64,000 nt of DNA from Zelopaecilomyces penicillatus (lineage: Eukaryota; Ascomycota; Sordariomycetes; Hypocreales; Pseudodiploosporaceae). The position numbers and the translations under genes were made by a program. Positions within the stretch are counted from its first letter, which is position 1. Each line of letters starts with the position of its first letter. This document shows, piece by piece, positions 11,577 through 22,818 of the stretch. The stretch covers positions 4,340,001-4,404,000 of the forward strand of contig VCCP01000001.1 in assembly GCA_005765155.1 (NCBI GenBank). Reading direction: 5' to 3'. The notes below the pieces were generated by a model. The model was not told where the DNA came from, did not search any database, and saw only the letters and a program-made list of their open reading frames with translations.

Positions 11577-12191
11577 TTAAATTTCCTCTGAGTTCTTGAT
11601 GTTCAATTCCGAGACCCGTAAGATGGTGTATCGGTGCTTGCTCTTGGCTTGACGCTTCCGGCGTTGTCTCCGCTTTGTCTTGATCTTGATACGCAGGGGT
11701 TCCGACTCGGTCCCAAGAACTGTTGCCCGGCACTCAAACACTCGGTCATCAATGTGCGGTGCACCTTTCATTGTGTAGTCTCGGCTACCGAGCACGCTGG
11801 CGCGATTCAAGCGGAGAACATCGCCGGGAACGACACCGGGTATGCGAAAGGGTAGGCGGATTTGGTCTCCCTCCTGAACGAGATAGGGGAAGCCATGGAT
11901 GTGGACGGTGATGTAGTGACCCGGTTGGGCAACAAGGAATGGTAAGAGATTCTTCACCGAGTCGGCGACCGGACTCGGAGGAGCTGTCGGGTGGCTCTTT
12001 TTGAACGCCAGCGGTCTGACCTCGCTGTCTGTCGGGTTTGCAGCGTTATTGATGTGTTTTGAAGGTGCGGGCTCGACAATTGGTGCTGTTGTATTGAATG
12101 CTCGAGTTCGAATTGGCAGCACAAGACGTGGTGCGAAGCACGAGCTCGGTGCTCTGAGCTCCAGAGCGGAGCGTAGGAGTGCTCGGCTCAT
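11577..12191 (-). CDS. MRPL49: Mitochondrial large-subunit ribosomal protein bL21m
   Basis: 204 aa, single exon. The N-terminus is Arg/Ser/Ala-rich without acidic residues, as in a mitochondrial presequence (MSRALLRSALELRAP). A Pro/Ser linker follows. The C-terminal ~110 residues match the bL21 fold: ITVHIHGFPYLVQEGDQIRL, GDVLRLNRASVLGSRDYTMKG, then a basic RRQRRKRQAKSKHRYTILRV tail. The basic tail with a final YTILRVSEL strand is typical of fungal L21 (yeast Mrpl49), which binds 23S-type rRNA in the mitoribosome large subunit. It is divergent from NSA2, with only 273 bp between start codons, so the two share a promoter region. Both are ribosome-related, which makes co-regulation plausible although they serve different compartments. 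Confidence 0.9.
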   Translation of the reverse strand: MSRALLRSALELRAPSSCFAPRLVLPIRTRAFNTTAPIVEPAPSKHINNAANPTDSEVRPLAFKKSHPTAPPSPVADSVKNLLPFLVAQPGHYITVHIHGFPYLVQEGDQIRLPFRIPGVVPGDVLRLNRASVLGSRDYTMKGAPHIDDRVFECRATVLGTESEPLRIKIKTKRRQRRKRQAKSKHRYTILRVSELNIKNSEEI

Positions 12192-12464
12192 ATTTGGGGT
12201 TCAACCGCAATGCTTTACTGCTGGTTGAGCATCGGAATTGGAGATATGGGGATATTCATCTGAAGGACGCAAAAAGCTGGCGCGCAGACTGCTTGGAGCT
12301 TCCTGTGTCCGGCGCCGGATTAGCGTGGTCCCGGGGCTGGGACAAAATTTTGGGTGGTCTCCCGCCTCCCCGATAAACCGCCACTTTTTTATCGACGGAG
12401 AAATTTCAAGCAGCAAGACCCAATCCCGACACTTAGACCGCATAACTCAAAGAAAACAGCCAAT
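12192..12464. promoter_or_regulatory. Bidirectional MRPL49/NSA2 promoter with RRPE-like site
   Basis: Only 273 bp separate two head-to-head ribosome-related genes. AAAATTTT at 12344-12351 is the core of the yeast ribosomal RNA processing element (RRPE), which is linked to ribosome-biogenesis genes; its use in filamentous fungi is not established by this sequence. No PAC core (GATGAG) is visible. Confidence 0.4.
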
Positions 12465-13316
12465 ATGGTGCGTTTTGAAAGACAATTGTCTCTCTTTAGA
12501 AGTTTGGAAACATTAACCAGCTAACACACCCCGCAGCCTCAGAATGAGTACATGGAAAGGTGGCGCAAGCTCCACGGCCGCCGCCTCGATCATGAAGAGC
12601 GTACTCGAAAGCGAGTGGCTCGTGAGGGCCACAAGGCTTCCCAGGATGCCCAGAACCTCCGTGGTCTGCGCGCGAAGCTGTATCAGAAGAAGCGCCACAA
12701 TGAGAAGATCCAGATGAAGAAGGCCATCAAGGCACACGAGGAGCGCAATGTCAAGACTGCCGATGAGAAGGAGCCGAAGACCCCTCTGCCCTCTTACCTG
12801 CTCGACCGATCTAATCCTTCAAACGCCAAGGCTCTTAGCAGTGCTATCAAGAACAAGCGTGCCGAGAAAGCTGCCAAATTCAGCGTTCCGCTACCCAAGG
12901 TCCGTGGTATCAGCGAGGAGGAGATGTTCAAGGTGGTCAAGACTGGCAAGAAGACGCAGAAGAAGGCCTGGAAGCGAGTTGTCACGAAGCCGACATTCGT
13001 TGGACCAGACTTTACCCGACGCAACCCCAAATATGAGCGATTCATCCGCCCTATGGGTCTGCGTTACAAGAAGGCCAATGTCACGCACCCGGAACTCGGT
13101 GTTACCGTCCAGCTGCCCATTATTGGTGTAAAGAAGAATCCCCAGAACCCTCTGTATACGCAACTGGGAGTTTTGACCAAGGGTACTGTCATCGAAGTCA
13201 ACGTCAGCGAGTTGGGTTTGGTTACTGCTGGTGGTAAGGTCGTCTGGGGCCGGTATGCACAGATCACCAACAACCCTGAGAACGAGGGCTGCATCAACAG
13301 CTTGCTGCTTGTGTAA
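12465..13316 (+). CDS. NSA2: Ribosome biogenesis protein Nsa2
   Basis: Predicted product is 260 aa, one residue shorter than yeast Nsa2 (261). Exon 1 contributes only the ATG (12465-12467); a 69-bp intron (GTGCGT…GCTAAC…GCAG) follows, then exon 2 at 12537-13316. Splicing restores the universal N-terminus MPQNEYMERWRKLHGRR, whereas the long open frame alone starts with a non-conserved Met. The N-terminal half is helical and very basic (LDHEERTRKRVAREGHK); the middle has KFSVPLPKVRGISEEEMFKV. The C-terminal eS8-like beta barrel ends GGKVVWGRYAQITNNPENEG…LLLV. Nsa2 is a nucleolar/nucleoplasmic pre-60S assembly factor needed for 27S rRNA processing. Identity is nearly certain from colinear conservation over the whole length. 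Confidence 0.97.
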
Positions 13317-14281
13317 AAGGTTTGAGCCAGGCTAAGACTTTGGTTCTTGGAAGGGATTATAGTCAGATTGCATGCAATGGCGTTTTGGGTGTTTGCGGGC
13401 TTGGGGGCCCCTTTTTTCTTTTGATCATGAGAGCCATGGAAAATTTGGAGAGTATGTACAGTGCTCGCATATAATGATCTGGCCGGTGCTATTAAAAGGG
13501 TTGGAGGATGGAACAATGGCTCGCAGGATTGCAGGCGAAGAGGCGTCTGCTTGTCTCTCGTCCCACATCTCAAACCTGATCTGTCTCCGCGGTTGCCGCT
13601 TCTTATTTACCCAGGGAGTTACTATGAGACACGAAACATCACCATACGTTTTGTGGGATAATTAGATAGATTCTGATCAATACCAAGCCGGCAGAGACGG
13701 TGTTTGTCTTGCCTTGAGGATATTCAATTTCATATATCCAGCTCCTATCAGCATTACTATTCTGTTTCGGCCTTACTCGTAAAGATACCAACTTAGACAA
13801 ATACTCCCCGCACTAAATGTGCAATGCTTAATTGACCCGATAGTGCACACACATCTTAATACACTAATTAATTTCTTTGACCCCGAATGATTTGGAGTGG
13901 ACCGTCTTTTTAGTCGAAAACCAAAACAACAACAACAGGACCATGCCTTGTTTGGAATTAGCCCGCTGCCTGCCAGCTGGGCACGCACACAGGCAAGGAG
14001 TGGGTGGTGTGGGAGGTGTGGGAGCCAGAAAGAGGGTCCAACTAGGCGGTGACGGTGATAAATTATTTTCTGCCCGACTAAACCTGCACGGCCGTCTGCC
14101 TCCCCCCGGTGATCGCCCACTCTGTTGTCGCAGGTCATATTATTTTCTGCGCTTCCCACGATTCCGTCCCTGTCGGCCGAATAATCAGAGAGAAAGAAGG
14201 GTCTCTTTGTTTGCTGTTCCTATTTGCGCCAAACAAACCAAATTTCCAAAAAAAAATTGTTCCACCCCGCTCCGTTCGAAG
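13317..14281. other. NSA2–PRMT1 intergenic region
   Basis: Holds the NSA2 3' UTR and the PRMT1 promoter/5' UTR. A CAA-repeat stretch (about 13922-13939) and a CT-rich tract before the ATG are the only notable features. No gene recognised. Confidence 0.5.
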
Positions 14282-15959
14282 ATGAGTGGTGATAAGATGG
14301 AGGTCGAGATGGCCGAGCAGAAGCTCAAGACCATGGAGCATAGCGAGCAGCACTACTTCAAGAGGTTCGTCTGATTCCCCTATTCACTCTTCAACTTTTC
14401 TGTATCCAAAAACCGCTTCGTCAGTAAGGCTGCTGTGTCTGGTGATGCAAGGCAGTTTATTTTGCCTGGTATACTACTGGCAGAGTTGGACAAACTTGTC
14501 GCATGTTTTATTCGCGGGTTTCCTGTGGTTAAACCCCATGCTAACAACTCTTTCTTAGCTATGACCATCATGGTACGGTTCACAAAAGCCCTTCGCCTGG
14601 ATGAATGAATAACATATTCGAGAACCTCCCCCCGCTGACTTGCTCTGTTTTACATCGTTAAAGGCATCCACGAGGAAATGTTGGTGAGAGAGCCCCTCCC
14701 CCTCCCCCTCCTTGTCACTTTGCGCGTCCGCTGCCCCGCCAAATTTTCTCCCGGCTGGGCATGATGCATCGAGGGTCTCCTGCAAAACAGCAGCACGCTA
14801 ACAGAACCCTGTCGCACAGAAAGATGAGGTGCGCACGCGGTCGTACATGAATGCCATCGTCCAGAACAGCCACATCTTCAAGGATAAGGTTGTCCTCGAT
14901 GTGGGATGTGGTACCGCCATTCTGTCCATGTATGTCCTTATTCAAAATACACCATTCTGAGAGCCCTCCCCGCCATTCGAACACGCCACGCCCACCCATT
15001 AATCCGAGACGAGATCACCCGCCGTCGCTGCCTTCGATGGAACATATTGACTAATTTTTTTTTGCTCGTCACAGGTTTGCCGCCAAGGCTGGCGCCAAGC
15101 ATGTAATTGGTGTTGATATGTCGTCCATCATTTTCAAGGCACGCGAGATTGTCAAGGTGAACGGTCTGTCCGATAAGATCACTCTCATCCAAGGAAAGAT
15201 GGAGGAGATCGAGATGCCCTTCCCCAAGGTTGATATCATCATCTCAGAGTGGATGGGCTATTTCCTTCTGTACGAGAGCATGCTGGACACTGTTCTGTAT
15301 GCCCGAGACACCTACCTTGAGAAGGATGGCTTGATCTTCCCAGACAAGGCCACTATCTTCTTCGCCGGTATTGAGGATGGCGACTACAAGGAGGAGAAGA
15401 TTGGATGTAAGTGAACTCGCATCTCAGGAAACGCCATGGCTTGAGTCTGTCAGGGTGGCTAACTTTGAATTTCTCTCTAGTCTGGGACAATGTCTACGGC
15501 TTCGACTACTCACCGTTGAAAGAGACGGCTCTCTCTGAGCCTCTTGTAGACACCGTCGACATGAAGACTGTCGTCACCGACCCTGCTCCCGTTCTCACCC
15601 TTGATCTCTACACTTGCACCACGGCTGATCTGGCATTTGAAACCCCATTCAAGCTCACCTGCAAGCGCAATGATTTTGTTCACGCCCTGGTTTCGTGGTT
15701 TGACATCGACTTCACCGCCTGCCACAAGCCCATCCGCTTCTCTACCGGCCCTCACACCAAATACACGCACTGGAAACAGACTGTCTTATATCTCAAGGAG
15801 GTCTTGACTGTCGAGGATGGCGATGAGATTGAGGTCAATCTTAAGGTCAAGCCTAACGAGAAGAACCGTCGTGATCTTGACATTGAACTCGATTACACAT
15901 TTGAGACGGGTGACCCCAAGAGGGCGTCTAGCGGCAAGTACGAGTACCGCATGTGCTAA
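14282..15959 (+). CDS. HMT1: Type I protein arginine methyltransferase (PRMT1/Hmt1/RmtA)
   Basis: Predicted product is 345 aa from six exons: 14282-14364, 14559-14572, 14664-14683, 14820-14929, 15075-15406 and 15481-15959. All phases agree and 1038 nt are coding. Motifs: YFKSYDHHGIHEEML (PRMT N-helix; this stretch is encoded by exons 1-3), SAM motif I VLDVGCGTAILSMFAAKAG (64-82), the double-E hairpin SEWMGYFLLYESML with Glu134 and Glu143, and the THW loop (YTHWKQTVLY). Together these identify a PRMT1-class enzyme that makes asymmetric dimethylarginine on RGG proteins and histone H4R3, in nucleus and cytoplasm. Exons 2 and 3 are only 14 and 20 nt and lie between unusually long introns (194, 91, 136, 145 and 74 bp in order), so gene finders often miss them. 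AATAAA occurs at 16013-16018 in the 3' flank. Confidence 0.96.
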
Positions 15960-17084
15960 ATCGGTATTCCTCAAAGGGCCGTCATCCAACGGGGCGCAAT
16001 GGGTAGGCGAGAAATAAAGAGAAAAGTAGGGATATTGCCCCAGAAATTCCTCTGCCTCGTTGTATGAAGGGGCAATCGTGCATTTTTATGGATGACCGGG
16101 TGGCGTCTCAGGGCTTGCATGTGGGTTTAACGACAGACAGATAGAAACGCGACTGACGGCAGATTATGATAAAGTTGTCGAGTTTTTGACATTGACAGGA
16201 AGATGGAAAAGTAGGCTCATCACATGCATCAACTGATAGATCAAGAGCCAGGTATATATATACCATACCTAGATATATGTGTGAGACCAAAGACCTCAAG
16301 TCTGTGGCTTCTTCACGATGATGAATAAATCTCAGAAGCTTGTTAAGACATAAATACTGTTCTTGATGTGAAGAATCTCCAAGTAGCGTGTTGAGAACAA
16401 CCCAGCCCTTTATAACATGCTCAAATTAACTCATAAGTATGTGTATTGAAGAAGAGTATTGCCAAAAGGACTGAAATACATACAGGGTTACCATCGCATA
16501 AGATAAAAATGACACTGGTAGGAAATATGTTTGAGATGCCCTGATGGGATTGCGCATGCTGTAATATCGACGACCTTTTGGCACTACGTGGTTGGAAGCA
16601 AATGCTCATAATAACTGTCTTCCATTTACCTGTCTCGCTAAGATTTTAGCCCTAGCATTCACTTAGTAACTATGGGAAACTTTCACATTGATGGAAAACA
16701 GAACAGGCCAAGGGATATGCATGTATAGATATATCGCCGTTGTAAGAGTACGCAGAGCTAATAATTCGTTTGCCCTGATCAGAAAACCGCCAAGATCTAA
16801 CTATTCGATGCCTTTCCGTCGACCTAGTATGTTCAGGTGGTGTGCACCTTAGATGAAAAGATAAAGGACATAGAAAACACCATAATTGGAACTTTTGGTC
16901 GCCTCCAACCCCAAGCAAACTACCTCCTAAATTTCACTTATTGTTTTTAGTTTAATACTTTGGGGTCCGTGGCTCTCCCATGTAGGGTCTCGCCTACCCA
17001 GAGGTACATATTGCTTGACCCCATACATCACGCAATATCGTCCTTCTTGTCTCCCACCCCACACCTCGTCAGCATTGCTCAAAC
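15960..17084. other. 3' intergenic between convergent PRMT1 and AGM1 genes
   Basis: 1.1 kb of moderately A/T-rich sequence with several short TATA-rich blocks (for example TATATATATACC near 16253). It includes the 3' UTRs. I see no sustained coding frame or RNA gene. Confidence 0.5.
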
Positions 17085-18770
17085 CTACGAGCCGAACTGC
17101 TTCACAATCTGTGCCACTTTGTTGGCCAGTTCATCAGCTTCGGATCGCGTGGCAGCCTCAGCATAGACACGGCAGGCGTTTTCAGTTCCACTAGCGCGGG
17201 CGAAAGAGCGAGCTGTCGTATACTTTCTAACACACTGATCAATCTCATCTTGAGCCCCTGGAGGGTGGCTGAGGCGCCGCTCGGCATCAGTAGCCTGGAA
17301 AAGGTCCTTGTTGCCAACCTCGACGCGGACTAGGCGATTTGGAAGATCGGTATAAGTGGTGGCCCAATCCTTTAGAGACCATCCTTTGTGAGCCAGGATC
17401 ACCTCTACCATAAGCATGTCTGAAATGGCATCTCCAACAGTCTGGTTGATAAGGTCACCGACAGCAGCCAGAGTCTCCAATGCGTCCTTTTGAGCTGGGG
17501 ATTGTGGTTCCTTTTCCCGGAAACATCTCAACGCTTCTTGTGAGAAAACAACAGTGCCATGTCCGTTCGCCTCGAAGTAAACTCCAACATCAAATTGGCA
17601 GGCGGCGTGGTGCAAATGCTTGACACCAGTAGGAGTGAAAACAACAGGAAGTTGAAGATTTTTCTCAATATAAGTGGTGCTGGCACCATTAGCATAGGCA
17701 GTCTGCACCACACCAATTCGGAGATCCTCTTCAAGGCTAGCAGATCGCACAAGATCACTAATGAAGGACGCAGCAAGAGAGGAAATTCGGTCGCCATCAA
17801 GCATGAAGAAACCTGTGTGAGGGTCAATCCAATAGTAGATGAGACGATCGGCATCACCATCGAAAGAGCAGGTTCGAACTCCGGGCACGGGCTTGGGAGA
17901 TGGTGGTGCTCTCTGTTTGGTCTTGACGAAGTCGGCTCCGGACTATGTCTGGTTAGCAAAGGGCCTCTCTGACATACATTAGGGTGGTTGGAAAGCATAA
18001 CTGCTTACGTCAAGGTTGAGGACTTCCGGTCGGAGAACATCATCGTTGACAACCTTTGCATTGAATCCCGTAACATCCTTGGGGATCAGCTTGAGAAGCT
18101 CGGTGAACTTGGGACCGCCGACACCGTTTGCACAGTCAACAACTAGCTGGCCCTGAATCTTTCTGCCTCGCAAAGCCCGGACAAATGCATCGGACAACTT
18201 TTGATAATATCCGGCTTCGCTGACTTCGCCATATGATTTGGGGGTGCCTTCGGTGTTGACGCAACGTGTGAGATAGTGCAGCTGAGGAGTTGTGAGGATC
18301 TTGAAGTCGGTGTGTGCGGCGCCGATGGCTTCCAAGGCATCAGCCAGGGAGGTTACGAGGCTGTGGCCAGATGGGCGTGTATCGCGACCATAGATAACTC
18401 GAGCTGGCGAGTTGAGGTCAATTTTGAGCTGAACAGCCAGCGCCTTGTATGTCTCGAGAAGCTCCTTGTCCGAAGGAGAATTGACAAGGCGCGTCGCATG
18501 AGCCTCCCAGTCCTGTTCCAGCATCTCGCCCATTGGATCAACAACCTTGATGCCGTTGTCGGGAGCGGGATTGTGAGAGGCAGTGATCATGATACCAATT
18601 GCCTGGCCATTCAGCTTGCGGCTTCTCAAGCCAGCTAGGAGACCGACACGAAACGAAACTCCCGCAAGGAGATCGGCCTTCATGCGAAAACCAGCAGTAC
18701 CATATTTGTAGACATGGCCAGCAACAATGGGGTGTTTGGCGGATGCCGCAAGGAACTTGCTATCATCCAT
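17085..18770 (-). CDS. PCM1: Phosphoacetylglucosamine mutase
   Basis: Predicted product is 539 aa, close to the usual length for fungal AGM1/Pcm1. Exons are 18770-18009 and 17942-17085, with one 66-bp intron (GTAAGC…ATAG) at phase 0. Hexose-phosphate mutase motifs: YGTAGFRM near the start, active-site phosphoserine loop TASHNP (Ser65), metal-binding loop DGDADR (282-287), and C-terminal phosphate-binding RASGTENACRVYAE. The YGTAGFRM and single-loop TASHNP form identify the AGM1 subgroup rather than phosphoglucomutase. It interconverts GlcNAc-6-P and GlcNAc-1-P in the cytosol, feeding UDP-GlcNAc synthesis for chitin, N-glycans and GPI anchors. The minus-strand 5' flank has a (CT)n tract at 18871-18888. 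Divergent from MUS81. Confidence 0.96.
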
Positions 18771-20150
18771 GCTGGGCTAGATGAAGTTGAAGTTTGGCGT
18801 TGGAAGATAGAGGAAGATAATCGATGCGTGTAAGAGACAGACGGAGTAGTGCCTAGTACGGGGTGTGTGTGACAGAGAGAGAGAGAGAAATACGAGGCTG
18901 GCCCTGCAATTCAGGATACCAGAGGAAGCAAAGTCTTCTCCGAGTGCCAGCAGTCTGCAGGAGGGCACGAAAACATGAGAGAAGAGGAGAGACGGGGAGC
19001 GAGGCGGAGCGAGGTAGGGCTGTCGAGGTGCATTTATTTAGATCTCACCAACCAGTGGAAACCCCGCTGTAACTTGCCTGTACCAGCAGTGAAGGACAGC
19101 CTGGCCCAGCAGCTCAGCAGCCCATCAGAGAGAGCCCACCTAGAAAATGGAGACTGGAGGCCGTTGTCAAGATGTTCCATCAATGGTTGGGTGCTACCTG
19201 CCGATTACTACAGCTCCATACAGCGTCCCTGCGTGACAAGAATGCTACCTTGACTTGGCTCGGCTTTGTGAGGGCGGCGCTCGGGACGCTTTCGTAGCAA
19301 CAGAGGGAATTTCATCCTTTGCATAGGTTTGCCAGAGGAGGACCGCTTACGGGCTCGACCCCTCCTCGTTTGGGGGGGTTGTTTGCGGGACATTTCAAGT
19401 CAACCCCACGTCCGTATTGACGGCCCAGAACTCCGTACCACTGCAGACCAGATCCCAGCTACGAGGTACCTGATAGCGGGCAACCTGTACTTGTAAGCAG
19501 ATGTGAGCTTGGTACCTCGCAAGCAGAGTAAATACAGGACTTCGCCTCCTTCTACTAGTGTGCTGATGATGCCCTTGTGCCTGTCATCACCTCTCAAAGT
19601 CTTGGTGCGAAGTAATCGTACACGTCCATTGATCAAGTAGTGGAGTTACATTGTTTCTCCATCCAATGCAATGCGTCGTCGGCGCCGTAACAAGTGCCAG
19701 CGCAAAGGTGCCTTTCGAAATGATACGAGGACAGGGATCGATCCTTGCCGTCTGCACGTATCTGCACCAGCAGCGCCTTTGGCGTCATAATCCTGAGCTC
19801 TGCATAGCTCCATCGGCGGGGTAATTAAAGACTCAACGGTATCCCCCACGTGACTTCGCGTCTGCCTTGCACGGTGATTCAAGGGGCATGGGTGGTGGAC
19901 CCGACTTTCCGGACGCGACGAACGAGATGAGAACTAGATGGTGGATTTGCCTTGTCAACTAAAATCGAACTGCTTCTTTTCTTGGTAGATCGATTTGTGG
20001 CCTTTGTAGCACCTTCTCTCTTGTCAGTTGTTTTTTTACCCAGCACTGATTTTCCTTACTGGTTTGCTATATACACTCTGTTCTTCACGTCACGCATGGC
20101 TTGATCATCCAGCCGACGGTCGTTGTGCCGTTCCAAACACGCTCAAGATC
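18771..20150. promoter_or_regulatory. Divergent PCM1/MUS81 intergenic region
   Basis: 1.38 kb. A (GA)n microsatellite at about 18871-18888 reads as a pyrimidine tract upstream of PCM1 on the minus strand. The MUS81 side contains ACGCGA near 19914, an MCB-like half-site. The frame that stays open upstream of MUS81 (from 20028) begins with TTG, has no ATG before 20151, and is taken as 5' UTR. No additional gene recognised. Confidence 0.45.
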
Positions 20151-21905
20151 ATGGACGACACAGAGTGCGCAAACCCTCAGTTGCTGGCATGGGTTAAGGA
20201 GTGGCTAGATCAGGCCAGGGAGCGCAATTCCAAGGGCGTTACCACATACCGGCATGCTTACAACTCGCTTAAGGCATGTCCCATTGCCTTTGACCACCCT
20301 GCTTCTCTGCAGCAGCTTAAAGGATTTGGCCCCAAGTTGTGTGAGCGACTTGAGGACAAATTAAAAAAGCACTGCCAACAAAATGGACACCCCATGCCGG
20401 AGCACCCACAAACGAAGAAAGCTGCAGCACGCGCCCAGAACGACGAGGCTGACGACGGGTCCAAGCCAAAGAAGAAACCCCGTCAACCCAAAGCTTACGT
20501 GCCCAGTTTCCGATCTGGCGCCTACGCTTTACTGATCGGATTATCCACCATTCCAGAGGATGGCTCCGCCAGTCTGACCAAATCTGGACTCATCGAGGTC
20601 TCGCAGCCACATTGCGATTCATCGTTCACTGCGCCTAGTGATCCTACCAAGTTCTATACTGCATGGAACTCGATGAAAACCCTAATGCAAAAGGAACTGG
20701 TCTACGAAAGGGGCCGCCCGTTGCGGAAGTATGCTTTGACGGATGAGGGCTGGAGTGTAGTGAAGCGCATTAAAGACACAAAGCAATGGCGGGAGGAGAA
20801 CGGCGCACCCGATTCTCAAGGAATATCTCATCAGCCTGCCGATGAAGAGCCTAATATGTCTGATGTTGAATCGATTTCTGACCAAGACTCTTCCAGGCCG
20901 CTAGCAGAAGCCGATATCACGTCAACTTATCACAATGTTGTCGCAAATGACCAAGCAACATTGGATAATGATGAGCTACCCACATTCACCCCAATCATGC
21001 TACCGCCTGGTTCCTTTACTGTTCATTTGGTTCTTGATGTGCGGGAAGTGCGGGCAAAGACTGATCGTGATTACATGCAAGAGGAGCTCACTAAGCAAGG
21101 GGTAAAACCAATCATGAGAAGTCTTGAGCTGGGTGATGTCCAATGGATTGCTAAGTGTAACGACCCCGACTTGCTATCACGGCATGGTGCAGAGGGGGAC
21201 GAGATTGTCTTGGATTGGATTGTAGAGAGAAAACGCCTGGATGATCTCATCAGCAGTATCAAGGATGGCCGGTTCCACGAACAAAAATTTCGGCTGCATA
21301 GGTCTGGTGTCAGTAAAGTTGTGTACATCATTGAGGAAATTGTTATGGATTCAGCGTCATTTGACCGGTACGAGGATGCAGTCCAGTCTGCCATCGCCTC
21401 AACGCAGGTTGTCAATGGCTACTTTGTGAAGAGAACGTTGAAGATGGACGACACCATCAAGTATCTGGTCCGCTTGACCGCCATGCTGAAGAAAAAGTAC
21501 GAGGTCAGGGCTTTGAACGTGATTCCTACAAAGATTTTAACAGCACAAAATCACTTACGCCTGTTACAACATCTGCGCGAAAAGGAACCCTTGGCCGGAT
21601 ACTACATCACATACCCCGCCTTCGCATCACTGGCCTCCAAGTCTGAGATGATGACTCTTGGAGACGTATTCCTAAAAATGCTCATGACCACCCGTGGCCT
21701 GACGGGAGAGCGAGCCCTCGAGATTCAGAGAAAGTGGAAGACACCGTACGACTTAGTTAAGGCCTTCGAAGCGTGCGGTAATGGGGAGAACGGAAAGAAG
21801 CGAAAGCGAGATTTGGTGTTCCACGAGATGAGCCATCTGGTTGGGCGAAAGAAGATATCCAAGGCCTTGAGCCACAAGATTGCAGAAGCATGGGGTGATG
21901 CCTGA
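20151..21905 (+). CDS. MUS81: Mus81 structure-specific endonuclease catalytic subunit
   Basis: 584 aa, single exon; 20151 is the first in-frame ATG. The N-terminal ~90 residues form a helix-hairpin-helix (LLAWVKEWLDQARERNSKG…LQQLKGFGPKLCERLEDKL). Next comes a basic linker and a winged-helix region (YVPSFRSGAYALLIGL… LVYERGRPLRKYALTDEGW). The XPF/ERCC4 nuclease domain has VLDVREVR and the catalytic signature ERKRLDD (359-365), followed by LISSIKDGRFHEQKFRL. A C-terminal HhH segment closes the protein. Mus81 pairs with Eme1/Mms4 to cut 3' flaps, stalled forks and nicked Holliday junctions. All catalytic residues are present. It converges with RIB5, with 139 bp between stop codons. Confidence 0.96.
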   Translation: MDDTECANPQLLAWVKEWLDQARERNSKGVTTYRHAYNSLKACPIAFDHPASLQQLKGFGPKLCERLEDKLKKHCQQNGHPMPEHPQTKKAAARAQNDEADDGSKPKKKPRQPKAYVPSFRSGAYALLIGLSTIPEDGSASLTKSGLIEVSQPHCDSSFTAPSDPTKFYTAWNSMKTLMQKELVYERGRPLRKYALTDEGWSVVKRIKDTKQWREENGAPDSQGISHQPADEEPNMSDVESISDQDSSRPLAEADITSTYHNVVANDQATLDNDELPTFTPIMLPPGSFTVHLVLDVREVRAKTDRDYMQEELTKQGVKPIMRSLELGDVQWIAKCNDPDLLSRHGAEGDEIVLDWIVERKRLDDLISSIKDGRFHEQKFRLHRSGVSKVVYIIEEIVMDSASFDRYEDAVQSAIASTQVVNGYFVKRTLKMDDTIKYLVRLTAMLKKKYEVRALNVIPTKILTAQNHLRLLQHLREKEPLAGYYITYPAFASLASKSEMMTLGDVFLKMLMTTRGLTGERALEIQRKWKTPYDLVKAFEACGNGENGKKRKRDLVFHEMSHLVGRKKISKALSHKIAEAWGDA

Positions 21906-22044
21906 TGTTTTGTTCTTGCTTGGTAAAATGGGAGAAGACGTTGACGCAGATGATACCCCCTAATAAATGAACGACGACATGTCTCGTGGCTTTTGATGTA
22001 TGCATATCTATCTATATTTACACAGTTATAGACGACTTTGCTGA

Positions 22045-22818
22045 TCATGGCTTATCCTCTTGGCTCTTGGCGACGATACGCAGGACCAGTTTCTCCAGCA
22101 GAGGAATAGAGGCTGTGCCGTTGTCCCCACCCAGAATTCCAGCCAGAGACTTCTCGGCATACTTGGCCATCATGTCCACTTCGATATTCACTGAGTCACC
22201 CTTACCCTTTTGAGCCATCACAACCCTCTCCTGCGAGTAGGAAATCAGCATAATTTCCCACCAACCCTCAGCATCGTTGACCTGGGTGACTGTCAAGCTC
22301 GTGCCGTCAATGGCAATGAAGCCTTTGTAGATGATGTAGCGCAGCATCTCGCGAACCTTGGGCTGGAAGCGAAAGGTCAGCGCGTTACCGTCCGGTGTCA
22401 CGGATAGGATCTCCGCGGTGGTGTCGACGTGGCCCTGGACGAAGTGGCCTCCCATGCGGGTGTCGGCCCGCACAGCGCGCTCCAGGTTCACCCTGTCGGA
22501 CTCGACCAGCTCGCCTAGGTTGGTGATGCGCAGCGTCTCCGGCGCGACTCCAATCGTGAAGCTCTCATCTGTGAAGGAGGTGACAGTAAGGCAGACGCCG
22601 TTGATGGCAATGGAGTCGCCCTCATGGCAATCCTTCAGAAGCGAGGATCCAGTAGGGATGGTGGCAGTCATAGTTGAGCTGCCTGTGGCTTCATCCTTGA
22701 TGATGCGGGAGATGACTATAGGCCGATGCCCATCTTAGTAACTGAACTTTTCTTTTCTGTTTATCAACAGATGCCTTGTAGACTGACCTCCAACCTCTTC
22801 AACTATGCCTGTAAACAT
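22045..22818 (-). CDS. RIB5: Riboflavin synthase
   Basis: Predicted product is 233 aa from exons 22818-22788 and 22715-22045, with one 72-bp intron. The first exon encodes MFTGIVEEVGG, the invariant N-terminus of riboflavin synthase alpha chains; without it the open frame starts at an internal Met. Two tandem lumazine-binding barrels are visible. The first has GDSIAINGVCLTVTSF and later MGGHFVQGHVD; the second repeats this as YKGFIAIDGTSLTVTQV and later KGDSVNIEVDMMAKY. The enzyme dismutates two 6,7-dimethyl-8-ribityllumazine molecules to riboflavin plus the pyrimidine precursor, the last step of vitamin B2 synthesis. The chain ends with a short charged tail, EDKP. Confidence 0.97.

Noticed and set aside
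20028..20150. Hydrophobic N-terminal extension of MUS81
   Set aside because: The frame begins at TTG, has no ATG until 20151, and Mus81 proteins start at the HhH head.
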